This document shows, in pieces, positions 36,730 through 49,299 of a stretch of DNA of 64,000 bases. The notes beneath the pieces are model-generated. The model ran no database searches, was not told where the DNA came from, and saw nothing but the letters and a program-made list of their open reading frames with translations. This DNA comes from Heterocephalus glaber (lineage: Eukaryota > Chordata > Mammalia > Rodentia > Bathyergidae), in the NCBI RefSeq assembly GCF_000247695.1, contig NW_004624783.1:3529985-3593984 (forward strand), given 5' to 3'. Numbering within the stretch: position 1 is the stretch's first letter; every line of letters begins with the position of its first letter. The position numbers were made by a program, and so were the translations under genes.

Positions 36730-38855
36730 GTAGGCTTAACTACCCTGAATTGACTGTTAATTTTAAGTGGGAAAAATGCTAAGAATATTGGGAGTTCCCA
36801 GTTTGTAAGTGCATTTTGCCCTAGATAAAATGTTTCTTCAGTTTTATCATAGTCTTAAGAAACTTATATTTACTAATCCTATTAATAATCATATTTTTTC
36901 ATTAGGATTTGAAGCCCTTATCTCAAAGTCAGGGCTATGCTCAGTATGTTTCATTACTATAGAAATAAGGAGGAATACATCCTGTTTTTGTTAGTTTACT
37001 TAAGAATTAGTCTTTTTCCCTTGCTAAATTACATTTGCCTTTTGTAAGTGAAACATTTGTACAGTAACATTCGTGCATTTTTATGTAATATTCTTAGGCA
37101 GCAGTTTGTTCATACTGTTTATTGAGTCCTGGCAGGATGCTTGAAAACTTGTACAAGCTTGCATTTTGGCCCTTCCCTACATGTTGAAATGAAAGCACAC
37201 ATGTTCACATGTTAAAGTGTTGCCAAGCATGCCCAACCATCCCCAATTTGCTCACATGGCTGCCTTAAGTTATTTTACGTGCATTCTAATTCAGTGGCCA
37301 ACAGTTAAATTACCTTGTTCCTTTTGTGAGTGTGCATGTCTAAATGCTGGTAATCAACTGTGTTCCTTGAAAATTGATAAATGTGCTCATTAAGGAGAGT
37401 TCTTGCTCTTGGCTCTGTTTCACAAGTCACCTCAGCTAGTGTTTCTGGATGAAGCTGGCAAGAAATACTGTTCAGTGATACAACTGGCTTTATACTTCTT
37501 TTCAAGGATTAAGACCTCCATTTTTGGTATGTTAAACATGCATTGTAGGTATTTTACAAGCAAGAACTCAGTTATTTGCTAATTACAATATTCGCACAAG
37601 AAAGACCAAGAGCTGCTGCTGTTGTATGGTGGGATTGGTTTTTTTTGTTGTTGTTGTTTTTTTTTTACACACTGCTATTTGCTCCTCATTTTATCCTCTT
37701 GTGCTTCTGCCTACACAAATACTTATTTATTTTTGAGACCGATCTGGCTGTGGAGACTCAAGTCTACCAGGCTGCCACTGGCATAGATCTCAACAAAGCT
37801 GCCTGCATGAGAGATGCATTCAGTAAGATTTATGATTAGGATTTTGAAGGTAGCATGCACCTGTTTCGGCTTACAGGATGAAAAATGAATTGCCAATTAC
37901 TGTCGACATGTTCAGAAACAACACTTCATATGGTAGAAGCCTGCTCAGCCTGCTTTCTGCTGGGCCCCCAACTAGGAAACCATCAATTCTGGAGAAGGGG
38001 CGTGTTGGCAAAGAGGGAAAAAAAAAGGGGGATCCATTTCTGATCCCTTTTCATTTTTTGTTTCTTCTGCAAGCTCTGAGTAGGAGGTCAGCCCCTCTCA
38101 CCTTTGTTTCCCCAGCAGAGATCTTGAACAAGATGAAGTGATCAAAACCTGGTGCCAGCACATAGTCACAGTCTCATTACTTTGCAAGCTGCACACCCAG
38201 ATGCTGCTGTTTTTTTGCATCGGGCATCACTGATTTACATTCATAACACCTCCATTACAGCTCATTTGGTACTACTTGTTAACCAGTTCAAGTCTTCACT
38301 GGGAGAAGAAACCATACAAATCAGTGAAGACTTCACTGACATACGTTTTTGTCACGTAAATACATCTGTATTATATATTGTGTGTCTAAAACTATAAACA
38401 AACAATATTTAAAAATAGATCGGTCTCCTAAATTATGTGGCATTATAAGCTAGTAATATTAATAATTGCTTTTAAAATGTATTATTAATGTGACACCTTT
38501 GCTTTGAAACGCTTAATCATCATTAATAATACACCCATTCATCAAGAGTCCATTTGATGCTCTTAAGTTCTGTTGGCATCAAAAATACAGAAATCTAAGT
38601 TTGAGTCCCTGTGCTCAAAAGTTTTATTGAAATCATTGACTCTACTGTGGAGTTGTCAAACTCCAACACAAAAATTACAACTTTTACATTTGTTGAAGAA
38701 AAAAACTAAGGGAATCATACTATAAAAGGTCAGGACAAATGTGGCAGGAAGTTGGGTGAAATATGGGGCCATATGCCTGGACCGTACTTTAAAGGAGTGA
38801 AAATACTATGCTTCGGAAGGGAAAGTTTATAGGATAAAGATTCAATCAAAAGTTC
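36730..38855. other. Repeat-poor stretch with TAAT clusters
   Basis: No transposon was recognised in about 2.1 kb. At 38445-38535 there are dense TAAT motifs (AATATTAATAATTG, TATTATTAATGTG, TCATCATTAATAATAC). It may be conserved non-coding DNA. A splice-like GTAAGA donor at 37823 follows an open frame (see findings). Confidence 0.4.
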
Positions 38856-38857
38856 TA

Positions 38858-38948
38858 GGGGCCAGGGATTCAGCTCAGTGGCACCGTGCCTGCCTGGCAA
38901 GTGCAGGCTCCTGAGTTTGATCCGTGGTACCGGAAAAAAAAAAAAAAA
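38858..38948 (+). repeat. ID SINE (GGTACC-ending)
   Basis: GGGGCCAGGGATTCAGCTCAG, TGCCTGGCAAGTGCAGGCTCC, GTTTGATCCGTGGTACC followed by a long A-tail. Confidence 0.9.
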
Positions 38949-39082
38949 GCAAACTTCTGCCTACTTGAGGATATACTTTTTTCTACTACCTATCCTATTC
39001 TTACTACTAAAATTATACCTTTTAAGTTGCTTATTTTTTCTAGAAGTCTTCTTTCAAATATACAAATACACTAATTAGGCAC

Positions 39083-39475
39083 TGTGTTAGTTTTTTCTCA
39101 TTGCTGAGACAACCCGTCTCCCCAGTAACTGGCCCCCCAAATTAAAGGGGAAGGATTTTTTTAGCTCACAGTTTATAGAAGTTTCAGTCCACGATCTGCT
39201 GGCTCCAACACAGAGTAGCACATGGCGGAGGGGCATCACAAAGGAGAAACAGTTCATGTCACCCACATGATAGCAAAAGCAACAAGGGACCATAACAGCA
39301 TCTTTCTGCCCCTTTTATCCCATCCGGACTGCTGGGATAAGGACGGTACCAAACCAATCACTTAACAGTGGTTTAGCAACCACATGCCCTTAATCCCAGC
39401 ATGACACATTCCAAATTCAGCCTCCTCTGAAAAAGCATGAGGCATTGGGGGGACATCTAAACACAAGCCATGAGA
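39083..39475 (-). repeat. Rodent-type MaLR LTR (MT/ORR-like), reverse
   Basis: GTTAGTTTTTTCTCATTGCTG, AAAGGGGAAGGATTTTTTTAG, CTCACAGTTTATAGAAGTTTC, AGTCCACGATCTGCTGGC and GGAGGGGCATCACAAAGGAG share block order with the copy at 19399-19784. A 5-bp duplication GGCAC at 39078-39082 and 39476-39480 is consistent with LTR integration. Confidence 0.75.
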
Positions 39476-39484
39476 GGCACATAT

Positions 39485-40235
39485 TTGTTGTCTATGTTGG
39501 TAACAATTATTATCTTCTGTATCATTATTATATATGTATTTTGATATCCACTCAAAAATGAATATGTATTGGCTTGCCATATTAATTGTCTTAGACTTCA
39601 GGGACTTCAGAGAATAAGACATGGGAAATTTTAGTAGTTTTGATTGAAAAGCTGGGGAAGAGAGAGTTCAGGAACAATTTGGTTCTTGGGAGACTGTCAG
39701 AAGAAATCTTAGCGCACTGCAAGAGAAGGATCTTCATCTTACACCATTGAAGTAGTAATTGTGAATGATTTAGATATCCCCAGCCTTGGCCTGTTTAAAT
39801 GGTGCCCAAAGAATGCACACGGAATCAAATTTTGCATGTTGTTGCAAAGAAATGTGTCAGAGGCAAATTTATAGGGCTTATTTTATATGATTTCTCTGGA
39901 TGTCCAATCTTTTATGTTTGTAACTCTGAATGCAACAAGAATATTTAAAATTAGCTCACATTCTAGATAAATTTCCTATTGCTAGTCTGCTTGAAAATAG
40001 TAATATTAAGTAAACCTTTTTAAGTATTCTGTCTCCTTCCCGTTGGATTTTATAACCAATTTTTGCCTCTTGATATCCCCTTTGCAGATTTAGTTGAGAA
40101 AGTAAGAATACGAAATTAGTCAATACTATTGGATTTTTTAAATTATTGAAATAATTTTTTTCTTGATGTAAAGCTGACAAAGTTGTAGTTTGGTATTCAT
40201 CCTTCCCTATTTATCTCTATAAATAGAAATGTTAA
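39485..40235. other. Unrecognised intron sequence
   Basis: AT-rich; no exon or repeat identified. Confidence 0.4.
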
Positions 40236-40239
40236 TGAA

Positions 40240-40460
40240 CCTAGGTTTTATATTATTTCATATAAAATATGGTGTTATACCACATATATTTTAACTTATA
40301 TTTATTATAGATACATCCTACCTGGTTAGTACATATAAATCCAACTCATTTTTTAAAATAGCTGTATAATATCCCCTGGCATTGGTCTCCCATAGTATAT
40401 TGAACCTTTCCCCTACTAAAAGATATTAAAGTTGTTTCAAGTGATTTTTTTAATGGTTAA
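40240..40460 (-). repeat. Old L1 (L1M type) fragment, reverse
   Basis: AAAATAGCTGTATAATATCCC, CATAGTATATTGAACC, TTCCCCTACTAAAAGATATT and AAAGTTGTTTCAAG match the reverse pattern of ancient L1M 3' regions (GGCTGCATAATATTCCAT...GTTGTTTCCAATT). Confidence 0.6.
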
Positions 40461-40472
40461 AAACCAAAGGGT

Positions 40473-40556
40473 GGGGCTGGGGATTTAGCTCAGTGGTTCC
40501 ACCGCCTGCTTTGCCAAGCGCAAGGTCCCCAGTTCCATCCCTGGTACCAAAAAAAA
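40473..40556 (+). repeat. ID SINE (GGTACC-ending)
   Basis: GGGGCTGGGGATTTAGCTCAG, then GTGGTTCCACCGCCTGCTTTG, AAGCGCAAGGTCCCC and ATCCCTGGTACC with an A-tail. This is the least decayed 5' half in the window and shows the tRNA-derived A box TAGCTCAGTGG and a B-box-like region. It inserted inside or beside the end of the reverse L1M. Confidence 0.93.
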
Positions 40557-40629
40557 CCCAAAACACTGCAGTGAAACAAACTTGTAGTTAAACCCTTAGG
40601 AACTAGTATGTATTTTCATTCTATAACAT

Positions 40630-40800
40630 TGATGGAGTTTGAATTAAAACCCACCCTTCCAACTCTGTAGCATTAGGCTACTTAACCACTGGAGCTTCTT
40701 TTTGCTGTGTAGGAAATGTATATATGTATAATACCTCATTGGGTTATTGCAGGAGTTAATGAAATAATATAGGTGAAACCTAGACAGTTATTAGGTACCC
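40630..40800 (+). repeat. Probable MIR fragment
   Basis: CTACTTAACCACTGGAGCTTC, then ACCTCATTGGGTTATTGCAGGA, GTTAATGAAATAATATAGGT and ACAGTTATTAGGTACCCA follow the 3' half of a sense MIR with gaps. Confidence 0.5.
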
Positions 40801-40809
40801 AACCTTATA

Positions 40810-43385
40810 CAGGGTCAGTTTCTTAAAGAATCTAGTAGGGATGGAATTGTCAAAGCCCAGTTTATTTAACCTTACATATTGTATAACAGTGTGATTCCAA
40901 ATCCAGCTTTCCAAGACTATTTATTTATTTATTTGCTTGTTCATTATTTTTTTAAAGGAAGCCTGTTTTATGAAAATTTGAGGCTTTCTTGACTCATGTA
41001 ATTTAAAAGTACTGCATTTTGGCACAGCCTTTACAGTTTTTGCTGCTAGTTTGTAATTCCCTAGAGGTGAATTGAAAAGATTAGTGGTAGAACTTTTTCC
41101 ATTAACTCTAGGAAAAACTACAGGGCAAAAAAATTGTCCTTTGGCAGAAATGTCAATCCATACCTCTTTTTGAGCATTTGGAAACTAAAGCACTGAGAAG
41201 CTGATTTAATAGGAGAATTGAAAACCAAAATGTATACACATCTTCACCTTTTCTGACGACAAGACGAATGAAAAATACATTCTCAGAACTTGATGATGCA
41301 GAGAAAATAAGATTGTTGCTCCAGAGAGTGCATTAAGGCTGAGATCTTTAAAAGATTTGAGTGCTAAGCTTTTGGAGAAAGGCTGCTCCATTCTTATTAA
41401 TGATACATCTATTTGTACTTAGTGCCATAAAATTTCCCATTTGTATGATGGAGTATCTAGGAAGTAGATTTAAGAAAAAGGGAAAGTTAATAGTAGCGGT
41501 AGCAACTACCAAAAAATACGCTCATTGGTTCGTGTTTGTGGTTGTTGGTCTTCCTGAATTTTTCTTTTTAACTTATCAAGACTTCTCTTAGTTTTTTTAT
41601 TCTGTAATGTCAATATAATTATAATGATATAATGAATATCCACATGTGCAAATTTTTTTATTGGATATAATACTTATACAGCTATATTTCATATAACGCA
41701 GTGGACTTACTCTAGCAAGCTACTGCTTATCCCCCCCACTATATGATGTAGTTCTCTACATCTATTAAAATGATGTTAGTAATAGGGATGTCATCCAAGA
41801 ATTATGTGAGGTCGATTCATGTTCTTTGCACATCTTAAGCAGTCAGTAGTTAGCTAATTATTATTTTCATCAATAGTTCAAGTTTCTATTAAGCGAATTT
41901 TGTGCTTTTAATTGATGCCCATCATATCTAATCTAATGTATATTTCCCCAGAGGACAATTCCTGGATATAATAAAATTGCAATTGAAAATATACTATGCC
42001 ACTAAAAGTTTGTATTTAAAGACAAATGTTTTCTGTCAAATCATTAACCAACAGTTAGCAATACTACTCAAAACTAATTATATTTTAGCATGTAGAATAA
42101 GAACTACATAATGTAGTTTAAAATGCATCTGAAATACTGTGCTCAGATAAATGCTATTATTAGTTCAAGGTGTAGTTCTCACCTAATACCTTGTTTATAC
42201 CTAATTTACACCTAATACCTATTTATTTGAGATTGTGGGCAATGATGGGTTGGTGGTCATTAATGAACAAGAAGATTCTTCTTAAAATTTGTCTTAAAGT
42301 CAGTTGCTTGGCACTTGGACCATATTTTTTCCCAGAAATAAAAATGACACTTGTGATTAAGTGTCTAGGTTAGTCCTTAAAAGTCTGTTTAGCCCATTTG
42401 TTTACAACTAAGAATGGAGGTTGGGGACAGTGAAGAAGCAAAAAGAGAAACGACAGTGAAGTTGTGTATGTGTGATTATATTTGCATGTGTGTGTTAAAA
42501 CCACATTCTGGATTTAGAAGGCTTTACTAACCTAGTCACCGGAATAGGTATATTCCTACAATAAAGAACTGCAGAAGCCTCAGAAAGAACTCCCTCCCTA
42601 TCTCCTAGCCCATCCTGTAGTTTTTAAACATTTTTAATTGGCAGTTAGTAGGATCCTATTTTCAGATGAAATCTTGTGTAGACCTCTAATACTAACAACT
42701 GATTATAAACAATTTTATTAGTATAACTATGGTTTTTGAGCTATTTACAACCTTTGCTTATTATAGAAAACAATGAAGCTTATTTTCATGAATACAGCAT
42801 TTAATAATTAGGGGCTAAGGATGACAGCTTTTGTCTTATTTCAGCCTCAGCATCCAAATTTATTTACTTGATTACACTGTTGTGTTAATCCTGATTTGCA
42901 GTGATAAGTAGTGGCAAATGATTATAGTTTTTTTTAAAACAGCTTGTCTTACAGTCACAAGATACTCATCCATCAGTCCAATCTATATGATTAAAAGCAA
43001 AATAAGTTTCTGCTTCAAAGCTGAATAATTGACAGTATCTAATAAATCATAATATAGAAGTTGGGATAAACATCCAAAACTTACAATATTAAGCCACCAT
43101 ATCAAAATAACCTTTGACACCTTCTTCCTGCACTTTAGTGCTCATTCATTAAAAAGAACACATGCTGCCTGCCCCATCTTGCTTTTGTTCATGTTTTCCA
43201 TACATAACCTAGGATACCTTTCTTTCTGTTTTTCCTCACGATGAACTCCTCCATTTATCAAGACCTCTCGTATGTTAATTTGTTTTCCCTGCGGAATCTT
43301 TTTCAATGCCTCCATTTATTTATTTACCTTTCTTTTTCTCTTTCTTTCACACCACAATTAATTGTTATCTCTATGTTTGTATAAC
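40810..43385. other. Unrecognised intron sequence
   Basis: Includes ATTT-type short repeats near 40918-40935 and 43316-43328. No exon or assignable transposon was seen. Confidence 0.4.
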
Positions 43386-43389
43386 TCCA

Positions 43390-43466
43390 GCAGTACTTGG
43401 GCATTGAATCCAGGACCTTGCATGTGCTAGGCAAGTGCTCTGCCCTTCAGCCACATCTTCAGCCCT
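43390..43466 (-). repeat. ID-like SINE, older subfamily, reverse
   Basis: GCATTGAATCCAGGACCTTG, CATGTGCTAGGCAAGTGCTC and CTTCAGCCACATCTTCAGCCC form a reverse ID/tRNA-derived SINE. Confidence 0.82.
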
Positions 43467-43479
43467 GAAGCATTTCTTA

Positions 43480-43620
43480 CAGCCTATTTTGTATCACAGT
43501 TGCCTGTTCCCATCTCTGTTCCCCAGGGTGAGCCCTATGAGGCATGAGTTGTACCTCTACAGTGCAGTTGCACTCTGATAAGAGCCCAATTAATATCAAT
43601 ATTATTGTTTACTAAACTGA
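43480..43620 (+). repeat. Possible L2 3' end
   Basis: TCCCCAGGGTGAGCCCTATGAGG and a CTAAACTGAACTGAACT end give a weak fit to an old L2/MIR-like tail. The family assignment is tentative. Confidence 0.3.
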
Positions 43621-43780
43621 ACTGAACTCAAAACTGTCATGTTCCTCAGTTTAGGCTCCCAGTATTTTTATTCTGAAGTAAAATTACCAGACTGGAGAGC
43701 TTGAAGAACCCATTGTCGTGGTCATACATCTAGTTGCAGTGTATGTTGCAGTGTTATGTCATTCCCAGATCATCTGAGGC

Positions 43781-43871
43781 TTTTTTTTGGTGTGTGTGTG
43801 TGAGTGTGTGTGTGTTTCTGTCTGTCTGTCTGTGTGTGTCTGTGTCTGTCTGTGGTTTGGTTTGGTTTGTT
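43781..43871. repeat. TG/TCTG microsatellite
   Basis: Runs of TG, then TCTG, then GGTTT repeats, about 90 bp. It is compound and probably length-variable. It abuts a B1 fragment. Confidence 0.92.
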
Positions 43872-43895
43872 TGAGACAGGGTCTCGCTATGTACC
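43872..43895 (-). repeat. B1 SINE fragment, reverse
   Basis: TTTGAGACAGGGTCTCGCTATG is the reverse of the B1 3' end (7SL-derived). The rest is not recognisable beyond about 43895. Confidence 0.65.
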
Positions 43896-44005
43896 AGCCA
43901 ATATGTAGCAGGAACAAAATTGACATCAAAGTGGTCTGACTGCAGAGCACCCAGGTTTTTAATCTACTCTATACTCTTAATTTGTGGGTGTGCATATGTG
44001 TGTGT

Positions 44006-44115
44006 TTTGAGACAGGGATGTAGTATTTTCCAGGCTAGCCTTGCACTCACAGTGATCCTCCTGTCTCAGCCTCCCAAGTGCTGGGATTATGAGCTTGCAC
44101 CACCACACCTCGCCT
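44006..44115 (-). repeat. B1 SINE, reverse
   Basis: The reverse complement starts GGCGAGGTGTGGTGGTGCA and continues ATCCCAGCACTTGGGAGGC, GAGGATCACTGTGAGTGCAAG, GCTAGCCTGG and CCCTGTCTCAAAA. It is a short B1 with the Pol III B-box region still readable. Confidence 0.92.
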
Positions 44116-47100
44116 TAAAACTTCTTGAGGGAAAGAATTTTATTATGCTTATAGATTTTCCCTTGAAACTTGCACGCATACTGCACTTGGGAAATACATG
44201 TTGAAATTAGATGCATTCAGCAAACTACAGGCCTGTGGCTATGTTGCTATTTCTTTCCAGCCTAATGGTGTGATTTATCTAGCTGTTGATGGCCTTTATT
44301 ACAGGCCACTAATACAGGGTTGATTTTTGTTGGACACTATCTAATTGCCAGAGTTCATCGGCAATATATGCTCCATAGAAGCGGGGCTTTCCTCTTGACA
44401 GTATCAGTAGAGTACAGTAGTACTGTAACAAAATTCAATGTATGATGGAGGATTATTTATTAGATTAAGGTCTGTCATTGATTAGAAATTCCTTCATTTT
44501 AGATTTCTGTATAGTGTGAATTTTTGTCAAGGAAAAGATTCTTGGTACTTGAAAACTTTTTGGCTTTTGTTATTCACTTCTGTTGATGTAGACAGCATAC
44601 ATATATATTTTTTACAAAACCAAAGTGCATCTCATTAACATTTACCAGTTGAACCTGAAAACACATGATATCTTCAAGTCGGGTAACTCTACCAAGAATG
44701 CCAATTAAACACTGTATAACAAGTCTACCTTCCCTGTGAGGTCTCTATTGCCTGCAGAATGAATCTGAATTAAATTTGATTATAGGCATTTTCTTAGCAA
44801 GGTACTGATGGGACCAATGGATAGAGGAGAAAACTCCTGTGTACTTTAAGAAAATGCTAAGTGAGCCATTCCTTTTTTGGCTCAATTAAAACTGTACTGA
44901 TTGTCAAGTCCCATTGACCCAGTGGGTCACTACTGTGCACACATTAGCAGCAGCCCCACTGTAATGTGAGCTGTCTTGCCACATCATGGACACATTTATG
45001 AAGATTGATAACAGCAAAGGTTCAGTGTTAACTTTTATTGTCAGGCAAGCTGTACAAGTAACTGTTGGGTATTGGCTTTTGCTTTGATTTATGAAAAGGT
45101 TCCCACATGAAGAAGATATCATATTAAAGCATTACTGCTGGCAGCAATGTCATTAGATGCAGTTGTAACTACAGCATATAATAACTAACTCTAATTAGGC
45201 TCATTACCCGTTCTTGCTGTCTTCAGTACTAGGAATGGACTAGAGCCTCTAAGCAATACTGTGTCCTCTCCAAGGAATGGGTGACTAGCTTGCCCTTGGG
45301 TTAGCAAGTGTCTCCAAAGGTTTCCCCATAACAGCAGCCAGGAGTGTGATGCTAATCATCTAAGAGAATCATTAACTAGTGGGCAGAATGGTCCAGTTAT
45401 CCCCAGGTGACAGTGGTGGAGTCATTACCTGTTGGCTTTGCCTGAGGACACGTGTGACTCACTTTTCCACACAAACCCCAGAGGTGAAAGGAGTCTGAGA
45501 TTCTGGCTTCTGAATAGCTATAGTAAGTGGCTCTTCTAGAAAATGGCACCTATTCTTGCTCAATAGGACTTTTGTCCCCAAGGAGAATAGTCACTGCCTA
45601 TTTTTTTTTTTTTTGTCTCAATACGCTGTAGTATAGTGGAGTGTCTTTGATAGGCTAAAAACTTTCCTTCTCCTTGAAATCTTTGTTTGGTCTCACTAGT
45701 TCTTGTGTCTTAATATGTGGAATGGCAGCTGTCTTTTCCTCTAAGCAAATGTAATTGTGAGCAAAGGCTCTGTTTCTCATGGACACATACATTATGAGCA
45801 ATGCCAAAAATAATTTTAAAAGCCAGGACCCTTAGAAAATTACTGCCCTCCATAAAGCTGCTTTCTCCAACCAGCATTTGTTTAGAGCTGGTTGTTGGGT
45901 GAGGGATAAGCGTGTATATGTAAAGAAATTGCCACTTTTCTTTTGGGTTCCAGGTGTAGACAGAGATACTTTTTGTGTCTCTCTGCCTTGTGTCCCTCTG
46001 CCATTTTAGTCATAATTGAACCTACCTCCAGTTTAATATTTCAAATTGTTTTGAGACTTTTATATGCCATTGATTTAGTCAAATGCTAGCAAGGTTTTGC
46101 TGTTCTCTGATCTTTTGTTACTTTCTTTGTGGTGATCCTTTGTGCAAGTGTGGGAGACAGTGTTTTCACAAGCAGTAGAATGAAAGAATATGGACAGAAG
46201 CATACATCAGCTATTACTGGGAGCAGAATGTGGCCCTAGCCCAAGCAGGCTGCACCTAATAGCCTCTTGCCGCTTGGAAGGCTTCTGTTGTTGAGATGGC
46301 TTGGAGCAGTCAGGCAAGCCCCTGCCATAGAAGAAGCACAGTGGCAGTTGGGGAGAATCACATTTGGCCCACCCTGGCAGTAAGACAGTGCCCAGGAAGC
46401 TCTGATCTCTGATTTGGGGGAGCCAAATTATGAAGGCTGGATGTGAGATGATATCATTAAGGGCTTTCTGGAGAGAGAGTGCAATTAAATATGAAGCCAA
46501 ATGAACAAGGGTGTTGATGTATGGAGAAGGAGCTCCTCAAATGCTCATGAAGGCTATCTAGTGATTGTCATGAAACATTCTTTTAAACACATACTTTTAA
46601 AAGGGGTGAATCTGAACCTCCAACTTGCTTTAAACATAGGCATAGTTAAGACAAAGACTTAAACATTAATAGAGCCCCGTTCTTTTCTTCCAGGAAGAGC
46701 AGATATAGACTGCTAAACCCAGATGATTTTTCATTATTTTGCTTCCCTTTTCGTGGGATGTGGAATGAGTCAGAAAGGAGCATTATTTGGTCTCCTTCTT
46801 ACTCTTAGAAATCTTGGTTTTGTATGGGAAAGTGCTTATTAGAAAAGAGCCAAACCTCATGAATTTCAACATCACAAAATGCTCAGCCTTAACTGTAGGA
46901 CCATAGGAAAGTGCAAAACCAAGAGAGCCAACCTGATGCCAAAGCTAAAACACTGAGGAAAAGCTTATTTGCAAGGGAAGCTGAATAAATTTTGTTTCAG
47001 ACATCAGCTCCACTTGGTTGTAGTGGCTCCCTGGGGCATTTTGTTGAGAAAGATTCTGAGACACAGGCTCTGCCTGAAAATGCGTCAGGATTGATGAGTG

Positions 47101-49290
47101 ATGTCTGTCACTGATACAATCTAAGAGAGTTGGCATTTTTCTTTATATTTCCTATTTGTACCTTAGAATCATATATAAGTATCTGCTTACCCCATAATTA
47201 ATAGTGCCTAAACCAGAAATAGGAAATATGGGATGGAGGGGCAGGGAAGGAGGGCTGAAAGGCTGTATAATACAGTATCAATATCTGTTGTCAGTCCTCT
47301 TTTCACCTTTTCTCCTACCAGCAGGCTTGGTGAAATGAAATGCTCAAAATAAGACTTTTATTTTGCTACCTCTTGTCCTAATATGGCTCCTAATAGGAGA
47401 ACCTGTTACTTCTTACTTATTTCATGAGACCTGAGCACCAGTGAAGCTGTGACTACCATTTCAGGTCCTTAAAAGATAATCGGGATAGAAATAACTGTTG
47501 GTAAAACATCCTTCATGACCAGTCATACCTTCATGGCCATAGTCTTTTTCATAAGAGAATATATTAACATCCCACTGTGCTTAGCATTTAATACATGCGA
47601 TGATATTGACCTTTAGGACATTTCAGAAAGAGCTTCATGGCGAGAAGTCATAGTTTACAAGTAGGGAAAATAAGACCTTAGTCAAGTGACCTCTACCCTA
47701 AATACTGGAATTAGGAAAAGCTCCATCTGCTAAGCACTTCTTCCTTCAGTCTAAGCGTTGGTGCTTTCTAGTGGTAGAATCTGATGGTATTTGGTAGAAA
47801 TTAGTGTTATAATTCATTTATCATCCTGTTGAAAAGTTTTGATAAAAACCCTGTTGCTTTGTTTCCTTATATGTGATTGTGATAAAAATCAGCTCATTAA
47901 TATATTCAGTTTGATAGCCAAACCTTTAACTGAAATCATAATTCCAAGCATCACCTGAGAACTTCCTCTTTCAGGGTTGTTCATCCCAAACTCAAACTGG
48001 AGTGGCTGGCCATTGTCAACCAGTTTGACAATTTATGTTAATCCAATTAGGCATATAAGTCTAAAGAAGCTATTTTATGGCCTGCTATATAGCCACAGCC
48101 ATTATATACCTCTTAACCATAAGATGTGATATAGCAAAGTTCCCAGTTTTACAAGCTTTTTACATAATCATTTAGCAATATGCAATTAAGTTCTGAATAG
48201 TAATCAATCCACAAGTATCATGGTTTTATTATATGTTTAGCCCCAGGTTCTCATTCAGCCTTTATAAAACCCACTCATTCCAGCCCAGGGAAGCCCATCT
48301 TTAACATTTACCTGAGTTTTCTTGGCATCCAGCCATGGTACATGTGTCACAGAAAGGAGAATTCTTTCAGTCTCTCCTCTTCCTCCATCCCTTCTTGTGG
48401 ACTGAACTATGGGGCCCTGACAATCAATACTGTCATAGGCTAGCCATCTAAAACCATCTGAAATGAAATCATCATTAGTACTTTCATACTTCTCCCTATT
48501 GCTTCTGAATGACCTTTAGTGGTTAAAGCTTTTCAAGGTGGAGTAGAGGAGAGGACAGACCTCATTGTGTGAACCAACTGAAATCATACCCAGCATTTTA
48601 ATTAACACTGGCACTTCTAGGCCTCCTGCTGAGGTCTGCCAGCTTGACTTTACAAAATAACATTTATGACCCTAAAGATACAGAAACTCACTGAAAGACT
48701 GAAAACCAGTCTCTGGCCTGCTTGAATACTGGTTTAATGGCAATAGAACTTTAACTGTGTGGAGTTTATTATTCTTGAAATGCCCAACTTATTTTAGACA
48801 GGATTGTGCTAGTATGGAAGCAAATTAAAGCAGTTTGCCATCAATTCCCTTGAGTTCCCCTCACTGCCTAGTCACAAGTAGAAGCCGTACCACCAGCAGT
48901 GGGCAAATCTGTGCCAAGTGTAATTACTTCCAATACAATTCCATTTGTTCATAGGGAGGACTGTTGCTCCCCATGAGAACTTAGTTGAGGGAAGAAAAGG
49001 TATATAGGTTTAGGGTAATTATGTGCCACATGCTGGAGGTTTGATTTTAACATGAATACAGCTTTTTAATCTTTTATCAAAAATACATACAGCAACTATC
49101 TTTCAAGACCACCTGGCCACTATGGGCCCCTTCCATTATGTAAACAGTCACCATCCTTCAAACAGACTATATTTTAAAACTTGGCTTTTAAGTTGGCTGC
49201 TTGAAAGTAGACACACACCTTTCTTCAGAAATAAGTTGATGAACTAATTAGATTGGGTCCCAGAATAACCTGTGGAAATTATTAGTTGAA
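44116..49290. other. Repeat-poor 5-kb block
   Basis: No SINE, LINE, LTR or DNA element was recognised across about 5.1 kb. Elsewhere in this window a recognisable repeat usually occurs every 1-3 kb. It contains unique-looking, moderately complex sequence such as 44880-45420 and 48580-48950. No long open frame or splice-flanked exon was seen. Conserved non-coding DNA is the main hypothesis. Confidence 0.5.
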
Positions 49291-49299
49291 ATTATAATA

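Noticed and set aside
37878..38141. 87-codon frame as a coding gene
   Set aside because: No homology, no good start context, no splice sites found; at best part of a conserved non-coding stretch.
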